Shown piece by piece: positions 33,202-39,800 of a DNA stretch of 43,187 bases. The notes beneath the pieces are model-generated. The model had not been told where the DNA came from. It did no database searches and saw only the letters and a program-made list of their open reading frames with translations. The stretch is from NCBI RefSeq assembly GCF_015244675.1, contig NZ_JABCQO010000013.1, forward strand, positions 1-43,187, in the 5' to 3' direction. Numbering within the stretch: the first letter of the stretch is position 1; each line of letters opens with the position of its first letter. The stretch is from Gluconobacter cerevisiae. GTDB lineage: Bacteria > Pseudomonadota > Alphaproteobacteria > Acetobacterales > Acetobacteraceae. Made by a program: the position numbers and the translations under genes.

Positions 33202-34494
33202 TCAGTTTTTGCTCCGCGCCTCTCGCAGCGTCATGACCCCGACCCGCTGTGAGAGGTAAATCCCGGTTTTTCCTGAAAAGGCACAGGCCACGAAACATCC
33301 GATCGCGAAATAGGCGATATCCGCTGCCCCAAATAACTCCACACCCATCAGGGTACAGGCCAGAGGCGTGTTTGCCGCGCCGGCAAAGACCGACACGAAC
33401 CCCACAGCAGCGAGCAGGTCCATCGGCATATGCAGCACATGGGCCAGAGCATTTCCCGACGCGGCGCCAAGAAAAAATAGTGGCGTGACTTCCCCGCCCT
33501 TGAACCCACTCGCCAGAACGACAACCGTAAACACCAGCTTCCAGAACCAGGACCAGGGATAGAATGCAGACCCGAAAAAACTGACAATGGACGCTCCACC
33601 GGGTTCTGCCGGAAGAACGCCCAGCCCAAGATAATCTCTATTGCCAACGACCATCACCAGAAGAATGGTCGCAATCCCCCCAATGGCCGGGCGCAGCCAT
33701 GATCTCGGACAGACTGTTTTCATGAGCGCCGCCAGACGATGCACGCTCTCGGCAAAGATCCAGCTCAGGCAACCGAAGACAACAGCCGCACCTGCAACCT
33801 TCGCAGCCAGCACAGGATTAACGTGCAACAGCGAGCCGTCGGCGGTCAGTGTTCCCTGAAACATCAGAGGATAGAAAACGTGGTGCACACCCCATGCCCG
33901 GCAGGACCAATCGGCTATGACAGAGGTCATGACCGCAGGCAGAAGAAACCGGTAGTCAAGCCGACCGAGTGTCAGAACTTCAAGAGCGAAAACCGCTCCT
34001 GCCACGGGGGTTCCGAAGACGGAACCAAATCCGGCAGCAATGCCACAAACCAGCAGGGCGCAGCGTTCTGAAGAACGAAGTCTGAGCAGCCGCGCCGTCG
34101 CACTCGCCAGACTGCCTCCAACCTGTATAGCGGTCCCTTCCCGCCCGACAGACGCGCCGAAAAGATGGCTCACAACCGTCGCGATCAGCACGAAAGGCGC
34201 CATGCGGAGTTGAACTCCAGCCCCCGGCTCGTGGATTTCATCCACGATCAGGTTCGCCCCGCCCTCCACATCCTGTCCGAACCAGAAATACCATAACCCG
34301 ACCGCCACCCCTGCCAGAGGAAGGCCGAACAGCAGAACCGGATGAGCGATCCTGCAAGCGGTTACGATATCCAAGAGCCACAAAAACAGGGCGCAGATAC
34401 TGCCGATACACACCGACAGCATGATGAGGACAGCACCCGTCCGGCAATAATCGAGAATACTGGAAAAACGGAATTGGTTCTCAACGTCGTTCAT
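33202..34494 (-). CDS. eriC: CLC-type fluoride/proton antiporter (CLC-F)
   Basis: A 430-residue CLC-family membrane protein that probably expels fluoride in exchange for protons. The chloride-type GSGIP selectivity motif is absent; instead the region reads EGGANLIVDEIHEP (from residue 77), the Asn-containing pattern of the fluoride-specific CLC-F clade. The gating glutamate is Glu119 in VGREGTAIQVGG. Other CLC marks are GFGSVFGTPVAGAVFALEV, SGFKGGEVTPLFFLGA and FAGAANTPLACTLMGVELFG. The fluoride riboswitch in its leader (34533-34602) supports the substrate strongly. The ATG at 34494 has GGAG 13 nt upstream, a long gap, and a four-codon ORF overlaps the start. It ends 7 nt from the convergent fusion-protein gene. 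Confidence 0.9.
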   Translation of the reverse strand: MNDVENQFRFSSILDYCRTGAVLIMLSVCIGSICALFLWLLDIVTACRIAHPVLLFGLPLAGVAVGLWYFWFGQDVEGGANLIVDEIHEPGAGVQLRMAPFVLIATVVSHLFGASVGREGTAIQVGGSLASATARLLRLRSSERCALLVCGIAAGFGSVFGTPVAGAVFALEVLTLGRLDYRFLLPAVMTSVIADWSCRAWGVHHVFYPLMFQGTLTADGSLLHVNPVLAAKVAGAAVVFGCLSWIFAESVHRLAALMKTVCPRSWLRPAIGGIATILLVMVVGNRDYLGLGVLPAEPGGASIVSFFGSAFYPWSWFWKLVFTVVVLASGFKGGEVTPLFFLGAASGNALAHVLHMPMDLLAAVGFVSVFAGAANTPLACTLMGVELFGAADIAYFAIGCFVACAFSGKTGIYLSQRVGVMTLREARSKN

Positions 34495-34505
34495 GGCGGA
34501 CGCAT
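34491..34505 (-). other. Four-codon upstream ORF overlapping the antiporter start
   Basis: On the minus strand an ATG at 34505 opens Met-Arg-Pro-Pro-stop, and its TGA overlaps the antiporter ATG as ATGA. The only strong ribosome-binding site, GGAG at 34508-34511, lies 2 nt before this ATG and 13 nt before the antiporter ATG. Termination-reinitiation coupling at the overlap is possible; chance cannot be excluded for so short a frame. Confidence 0.35.
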
Positions 34506-34507
34506 GT

Positions 34508-34542
34508 CTCCTGTCTTGTGCCGCGCAGGGCGTTGGACAGGA
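34508..34542 (-). promoter_or_regulatory. Expression platform: helix masking the antiporter ribosome-binding site
   Basis: On the minus strand TCCTGTC (34542-34536), the 3' edge of the fluoride aptamer, is the exact complement of GACAGGA (34515-34509), which contains most of the GGAG ribosome-binding site. Pairing would hide that site, and folding of the aptamer with fluoride should compete for the TTCC part of the first strand. This predicts translation switched on by fluoride. Confidence 0.6.
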
Positions 34543-34602
34543 ATCATCAGCTTCCGGATGAAGCGGTTCGACCGTGAAAGGTCAGGCAGAATCCATTGCC
34601 TT
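34533..34602 (-). promoter_or_regulatory. Fluoride riboswitch (crcB motif)
   Basis: Read on the minus strand from 34600, the leader shows GGCAATGG, ATTC and TGCC closing the first stem, then a variable arm (GACC/GGTC), the conserved AACCGCT, a second stem with AGC, and CTGATGATTCCTG. These elements, their order and spacing match the crcB-motif fluoride riboswitch, with the same pattern as the Pseudomonas syringae example (GG-GATGG...CC, AACCGCT...AGCTGATGA-CCT). GGA/TCC pairing can give the pseudoknot, though with one mismatch in its extension. It lies directly upstream of a CLC-F antiporter gene, a known target class. Assigned by eye; no covariance search was run. Confidence 0.85.
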
Positions 34603-34781
34603 CAGATAGGAAAAAAGCCTCTCAACGCCCGATCTGTCAAGAGATCCGCTCGCCCGGCAGATGACAAGGTTTTAAGGGGACGGCACTTTCCAGCATGACA
34701 GGGGTATGCCACCGTAACCGTAACAAAAACGAACGGCCCGATCCGTTCTTCCATCCGGCTGATTTTAAGGATTTGCATATC

Positions 34782-37418
34782 ATGCGTCGCCTTCTGGTTC
34801 TCACCACCCTTCTGGCAGGGCTACCCTTCACGGTTGCAGCGCATGCCGAAGAAACCTTCTCCTTTGCCACGACACCGGGGCAGCTTCCCAAAACCGTTGT
34901 GCCGACGGATTATGTCATCGATCTGACGACCGACATGGATCATCTGACCCTTCAGGGTGAAGAAATCATCCGGATCGAAGTCCAGACCCCGACTGCGGAT
35001 ATCACGCTCAATCAGGCAGGCCTCAAGCTGGCAAGCGCTCTGCTCGACAACTCCGAGAAAGCCGTCATCCGTCAGGACGACGCCGCAGAGACGGTCACAC
35101 TGCACTTCCCGGCCCCCGTTCCGGCTGGCGTGCATACGCTGGCCATCAAGTATTCCGGTCCGATCCTGAAGACGCCCAACGGCATTTACGTTGACGACTA
35201 CACGGACCCCAAGGGCAAGCCGCAGCGGATGCTTGTCACACAATTCGAAGTCGCCGATGCCCGCCGCATGTTCCCCGGATGGGACGAACCGGCCTTCAAG
35301 GCGACATACCAGTTGAACGTAACGCTTCCGTTCGAATATGCCGCCGTGAGCAACATGCCGATCATCGGTACGACACAGCAGGATGAAAAGACAAAGCGCG
35401 TCTCTTTCACTGCAACCCCGCGCATGTCGAGCTATCTGCTGGCGCTGGTGGCGGGCGACATGGCTTCTGTCGATGGCAAGGCAGACGGCACGCCTCTGCG
35501 CGTCTTTGCACCGACCGGCCTTGAAAATCAGGGCACTTACGCTCTGGGCGCTGCGGAAAAAATCCTGCCTTATTACAACGACTATTTTGGTATCAAATAC
35601 CCACTGCCGAAAATGGACATGCTGGCCATCCCCGGCAATTATCAAGCGGGCGCGATGGAAAACTGGGGCGCGCTGACCTATATCGACAACGTCCTGCTGT
35701 TCGATCCGAAGAACAGTACGCCCCGCACCCGCGAACTGATCTATGAAGTCGTCGCACACGAAATGGCGCATCAATGGTCTGGCGATCTGGTGACCATGGG
35801 CTGGTGGGACAATATCTGGCTGAACGAAGGCTTTGCGTCGTGGATGGAAATCAAGGCGACGGACAAGATGAACCCGGAATGGGACATCTGGCCGCGCCAG
35901 CACGAAACTCGTGAAAGCACGATGGCGACAGACGCCCTGTCCACCACCCATCCGATCCAGCAGACCATCCACAATGTCAGCGAAGCCAATTCCGCCTTTG
36001 ACGGCATCAGTTACGGCAAGGGCGAACTTGTCATCCGCATGATGGAAGGCTGGCTGGGCGAAGACCATTTCCGTGACGGAATGCGTGCCTATATGAAGGC
36101 CCATGCTTACGGAAATGCCACCAGTCAGGACCTCTGGAATGCCCTGTCACAGGCCTCAGGTCAGGATGTCGGCAAGGTCGCGCGCAGCTTCACAGAACAG
36201 CCCGGTATCCCGCAGGTCAATGTCGCGGCGATCTGCCAGAACGGCCAGACGACATATACTCTGACGCAGAGCCGCTTCACGATCCACGATCCCAATGCGA
36301 AGGCCTTGACCTGGAACATTCCGGTTGTCGCAGGCGGTCCGGGACTTGAGACCAAAAAGCTGGTCCTCGGTGCTGAACCCGTAACCTTCACCCTGCCTCG
36401 CTGCAACGCCCCCCTCAAGCTCGATCTGGGCGAGAGCGGCTATTACCGCGTGCATTACGACGACGTGGCTTTCGCACCGATCGCCGCCTCGATTTCGAAA
36501 TTTGCACCGGTGGATCGCGCCAACATTCTTGGCGATCAGTTCGCCCAATTCCGGGCCGGTCATGGCAACCTGTCTTCCTATTTCGATCTCGTGGACCGCC
36601 TGACCGCAGCGCATGAGAGCGACATCGCCACGCTTGAAGAGATCATCGGCAAGCTGGAAACGCTTGATACCTATGAAATCAACAGCCCGGATCGTGCCAC
36701 ATTTCAGGCCTACGCTCGCAGCCGCCTTGCTCCCGTGCTGAAGCGTCTGGGCTGGGACCAGAAGCCGCATGAAAGCGTGCTGGACACAATGCTCCGTCCG
36801 TCCGTGATTTCGGCTCTTGGAAACTTCAACGATCCCGCAGTCCTGGCAGAAGCCAAGCGCCGTTTCGCGACATGGCTCAAAAACCCGGCCTCCCTGCGCC
36901 CCGATCTGGTCGGTACGGTCTCGGCTCTGGCGATGAAGCATGCCGATGCTGCAACCTATGACATCATGGCAACAAAAGTTCGCGACACGCAGGCCACGGA
37001 AGTCAAGCTGCGTCTGTTTCAGGCTCTCGCCAACGCCACGGACCCTGATCTGATCCGTCGCAATGTTGAACTGGCCTATAGCGGCGCTATCCCGAACGGT
37101 CGTATTTCCATGGCCCTGTCATCAATCGCCTCTGCCAGCGAAAACCCGGATCTCGTCTGGAAGCTCGTTCGCCAGCATGAAGCCGAAATCCGCACGCATC
37201 TGGCCCCTTGGTCACAGGACGGGTTCCTTCCAGCCATCGCAGCCCATTCCAACAATCCGGATATTCTCACCGAACTTCAGAAAGACCCGTCTTCCACGAA
37301 GACAACCGGTGCGAAAATCGCCACGGCTCATGCGGTCAATGCCGTTTCAGCCCGCAAAGAAGCCGTTCAGGCAGCCCAGAGCCAGATCCACGACTGGCTT
37401 GCCACTCACACTCACTAA
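34782..37418 (+). CDS. Periplasmic M1-family aminopeptidase
   Basis: An 878-residue zinc aminopeptidase of the M1 family with a signal peptide (residues about 1-22, cleavage near AHA-EE), so it acts in the periplasm or outside the cell to trim peptides. The exopeptidase motif GAMENWGAL is at 290-298 and the zinc site HEMAH at 326-330 (His326, Glu327, His330), with the third ligand Glu349 in NEGFASWME. The N-terminal domain starts with the usual beta-sheet saddle (TDYVIDLTTD), and the C-terminal half (about 535-860) is an ERAP1-like helical domain, as in eukaryotic members rather than E. coli PepN. The frame is open to 34695; the ATG at 34782 is fixed by the signal peptide and AAGGA at 34767-34771. 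A hairpin follows. Confidence 0.92.
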   Translation: MRRLLVLTTLLAGLPFTVAAHAEETFSFATTPGQLPKTVVPTDYVIDLTTDMDHLTLQGEEIIRIEVQTPTADITLNQAGLKLASALLDNSEKAVIRQDDAAETVTLHFPAPVPAGVHTLAIKYSGPILKTPNGIYVDDYTDPKGKPQRMLVTQFEVADARRMFPGWDEPAFKATYQLNVTLPFEYAAVSNMPIIGTTQQDEKTKRVSFTATPRMSSYLLALVAGDMASVDGKADGTPLRVFAPTGLENQGTYALGAAEKILPYYNDYFGIKYPLPKMDMLAIPGNYQAGAMENWGALTYIDNVLLFDPKNSTPRTRELIYEVVAHEMAHQWSGDLVTMGWWDNIWLNEGFASWMEIKATDKMNPEWDIWPRQHETRESTMATDALSTTHPIQQTIHNVSEANSAFDGISYGKGELVIRMMEGWLGEDHFRDGMRAYMKAHAYGNATSQDLWNALSQASGQDVGKVARSFTEQPGIPQVNVAAICQNGQTTYTLTQSRFTIHDPNAKALTWNIPVVAGGPGLETKKLVLGAEPVTFTLPRCNAPLKLDLGESGYYRVHYDDVAFAPIAASISKFAPVDRANILGDQFAQFRAGHGNLSSYFDLVDRLTAAHESDIATLEEIIGKLETLDTYEINSPDRATFQAYARSRLAPVLKRLGWDQKPHESVLDTMLRPSVISALGNFNDPAVLAEAKRRFATWLKNPASLRPDLVGTVSALAMKHADAATYDIMATKVRDTQATEVKLRLFQALANATDPDLIRRNVELAYSGAIPNGRISMALSSIASASENPDLVWKLVRQHEAEIRTHLAPWSQDGFLPAIAAHSNNPDILTELQKDPSSTKTTGAKIATAHAVNAVSARKEAVQAAQSQIHDWLATHTH

Positions 37419-37425
37419 CACTCCA

Positions 37426-37450
37426 ACGAGGCGGAAAAGATCCGCCTCGT
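37426..37450 (+). terminator. Hairpin after the aminopeptidase gene
   Basis: ACGAGGCGGA and TCCGCCTCGT form a 10-bp perfect stem with a 5-nt AAAGA loop, starting 8 nt after the stop codon. It is followed by CCCTG rather than a T-run. It is a likely weak terminator or mRNA-end protector. Confidence 0.6.
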
Positions 37451-37522
37451 CCCTGTCCGGGGCGGTAAAACTGCTATAGACGTGGCTCTCTTGTTTTACC
37501 CGCCACCGGACCATCCTGCCCC

Positions 37523-39163
37523 ATGCTTCAGATCGAAAACCTTGTCTTCAACGCCTGGGGACGACAGTTCTTCAATCGTGCAAGTGCGAACCTTCCCAAC
37601 CCGTCCAAGGTGTCGCTGGTTGGCCGGAATGGCGTCGGAAAATCCACGCTTTTCAAACTGATCAAGGGTGAGCTTCAGCCGGATTCCGGTGAAGTCGTCA
37701 TCCCCCGAGCTGCCCGCGTCGCAACCGTGGATCAGGAACATCCCGCGACGCCCATCAGCCTGATCGATACGATCCTCGCAGCCGATACGGAACGTGCAAC
37801 CCTCATGGCAGAGCTGGAAACGGCCGATCCGGAGCGGATGGGTGATATCTGGATGCGTCTGATCGAAATCGATGCAGACAGCGCCCCTTCCCGCGCAGCA
37901 GAAATCCTCAACGGTCTGGGCTTCTCAACGGAAGACCTCGACCGTCCAATGGCCGAATTCTCCGGTGGTTGGCGGATGCGTGTAGCTCTCGCCGCCGCAC
38001 TCTTCGCCGAACCCGACCTGCTGCTGCTTGATGAGCCGACGAACTATCTCGATCTCGAAGGCGCCTTATGGCTGGAAGCGCGCCTCGCTCGATACCCGCA
38101 TTCCGCGCTCATCATCAGCCATGACCGCGAACTGCTGAACAATTCCGTGGACTTCACGCTGCATGTCACGGAAGGCAAGCTGGAACTCTACACCGGCGGC
38201 TACGACGATTTCGAGCGTCAGCGTGCCGAAAAAATCCGTTTGCAAAGCGCTACCCGCGCCAAGCAGGAAGCTGAGCGGGCCCATCTCCAGTCTTTTGTGG
38301 ATCGCTTCAAAGCTTCGGCCGCCAAGGCGGCACAGGCCCAGAGCCGCGTGAAACGTCTTGCCAAACTGGCTCCCATCGAAACAACGATCGAGGCCTCAGT
38401 CTCACCATTCCTCCTCCCGTCTCCCGCCCGCCCACTTGCACCGCCCTTGATCAGGCTGGAGAACGTCGAAGTCGGCTACGCAGACGATCCCGCCATCCTG
38501 CGCGACCTGAACCTCAGACTGGATGTGGATGACCGCATTGGCTTGCTCGGCGTTAACGGTGCCGGCAAATCCACTTTTGCGAAGATGATCGCAGGTGCCC
38601 TTGAAGTCCGCTCCGGAGAAGTCTCGCGCTCTCCCCGCATTGAGGTCGGCTGGTTCCATCAGCATCAGATCGAGGCGCTCGATCCGGAACAGACGCCACT
38701 GGACATCATGCGTGAAGCCCGTCCGACGGACAGCGATCAGTCTCACCGCTCCCGTCTGGCACAGTTCGGCATTCATTTCGAAAAGCAGGGCACCAAGGTT
38801 GAAGCCCTGTCTGGCGGCGAACGTGCCCGCCTGCTGCTGAACATGGTGGCTATGGCTGCCCCGCACTTGCTGATCCTCGATGAGCCAACCAACCATCTGG
38901 ATATCGACAGCCGCAGGGCCCTTCTGGACGCTCTGAACAACTATGAAGGTGCGGTTATTCTCATCACCCATGACCGTTCTCTTATGGAACTGGTTGCAGA
39001 CCGGCTCTGGCTTGCGGCGGACAACCAGATCGTGCCTTTCGATGGCGATATGGACGACTACGCCAAATTCGTTATCGAGCGCGCAAAAGGTGGAACATCT
39101 GCTCCGTCTCAAAATGCTGCCAAGGAAAAACGCTCAAAGAATAAGAAAAATAAAAGAAAATAA
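37523..39163 (+). CDS. ABC-F family ATPase (YheS/Uup-like)
   Basis: A 546-residue soluble protein with two ABC ATPase domains and no membrane segments, the ABC-F class that acts on ribosomes. The first domain has Walker A GRNGVGKST at 34-42, a signature FSGGWRMRVALAAALF and Walker B LLLLDEPTNYLDLEG. The second has GVNGAGKST near 345, LSGGERARLLL and LLILDEPTNHLDIDS. Between them is the charged helical linker (about 230-290) that reaches the peptidyl-transferase centre in this family. The C-terminus is a lysine-rich tail (KEKRSKNKKNKRK). The sequence fits housekeeping ABC-F factors such as YheS rather than drug-resistance types, but this cannot be settled by eye. An AT-rich hairpin terminator follows. 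Confidence 0.9.
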   Translation: MLQIENLVFNAWGRQFFNRASANLPNPSKVSLVGRNGVGKSTLFKLIKGELQPDSGEVVIPRAARVATVDQEHPATPISLIDTILAADTERATLMAELETADPERMGDIWMRLIEIDADSAPSRAAEILNGLGFSTEDLDRPMAEFSGGWRMRVALAAALFAEPDLLLLDEPTNYLDLEGALWLEARLARYPHSALIISHDRELLNNSVDFTLHVTEGKLELYTGGYDDFERQRAEKIRLQSATRAKQEAERAHLQSFVDRFKASAAKAAQAQSRVKRLAKLAPIETTIEASVSPFLLPSPARPLAPPLIRLENVEVGYADDPAILRDLNLRLDVDDRIGLLGVNGAGKSTFAKMIAGALEVRSGEVSRSPRIEVGWFHQHQIEALDPEQTPLDIMREARPTDSDQSHRSRLAQFGIHFEKQGTKVEALSGGERARLLLNMVAMAAPHLLILDEPTNHLDIDSRRALLDALNNYEGAVILITHDRSLMELVADRLWLAADNQIVPFDGDMDDYAKFVIERAKGGTSAPSQNAAKEKRSKNKKNKRK

Positions 39164-39184
39164 TAATATTGATTTGAAAAAAAT

Positions 39185-39215
39185 AAAATGATCTATGAAA
39201 ATGTAGATCATTTTT
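39185..39215 (+). terminator. AT-rich intrinsic terminator after the ABC-F gene
   Basis: AAAATGATCTA and TAGATCATTTT form an 11-bp perfect stem with an 8-nt loop; T bases at the end of the 3' arm and beyond give a run of five T (39211-39215). It lies 21 nt past the ABC-F stop codon. Confidence 0.75.
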
Positions 39216-39216
39216 A

Positions 39217-39231
39217 GTCTGACTGTCAGAC
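39217..39231. repeat. Perfect 15-nt palindrome GTCTGAC-T-GTCAGAC
   Basis: Seven-base arms, GTCTGAC and GTCAGAC, surround a single T. It sits 1 nt after the AT-rich terminator. It may be a protein-binding site, a recombination remnant or a small hairpin. No second copy was noticed in the window. Confidence 0.5.
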
Positions 39232-39713
39232 AAATTCATAATCGAATTATTTTTATAATCATAAACTCTTATTGAAAAATTATTTCAAAAAACAAAAGAA
39301 TATCTAATAATGAACGATTAAAATGATCAGAAAATCCAATATAATTATCAAATTTATTCTATGCCTTATTAATATTTCTCAACCTAACACGGTGAATTCA
39401 TAACGGGTATTTTATAAGATTATCTCAAGTCGCATATCAGATAATGTGTCGAGAAAAATCAAGATAGGATTCCAGTCTCTTTAAGACCATTTCTCATCAA
39501 TTATTATAAAAAATATGAAAACCCAGCCCTGCCAATCAAACCCAAGAAACCTTTCAAACGATAGAATACTATTCGATCATTCCAATACGGGCTAAACGTA
39601 CACGAACCAGCCATGACGAGATGAAATCAGTTATTATCCATTCTCAAAATACCCATATCGTCAATATTTTGCGAGTTTCGTTCTTACATCACATACCAAG
39701 ACAGGCAAAACCC

Positions 39714-39741
39714 TTGTGAGAAACGCGGGTTAGCGTATTCT
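39714..39741 (+). promoter_or_regulatory. Candidate sigma-70 promoter of the glycan locus
   Basis: TTGTGA at 39714-39719 and TATTCT at 39736-39741 are separated by 16 nt, a reasonable match to the housekeeping promoter, 60 nt before the glycosyltransferase start. It is the best such pair seen in the AT-rich spacer. Confidence 0.4.
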
Positions 39742-39800
39742 ATTGACTTCAGCATCATTTCCGGTCGTTGAAAACATCCTTGGAGCCAGCAGCAGTCATT

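Larger units (their letters stand above)
39164..39800. other. Very AT-rich 637-nt intergenic region
   Basis: No credible gene is seen. By hand count 39241-39360 has only 20 G or C in 120 bases, far below the flanking genes. It holds the ABC-F terminator (39185-39215), a perfect palindrome (39217-39231), many short A/T runs and, at its right end, a promoter-like pair. A 26-codon frame at 39323-39403 lacks a ribosome-binding site. The base composition suggests transferred DNA or a region bound by nucleoid proteins at the edge of the glycan locus. Confidence 0.6.

Noticed and set aside
34821-36104. Long open frame (427 codons) antisense to the aminopeptidase
   Set aside because: The aminopeptidase on the plus strand has a signal peptide and all catalytic motifs; the antisense frame shows no family features.
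39323-39403. 26-codon hydrophobic small ORF in the AT-rich spacer
   Set aside because: No ribosome-binding site and typical chance composition (Ile/Asn/Lys) for AT-rich DNA.
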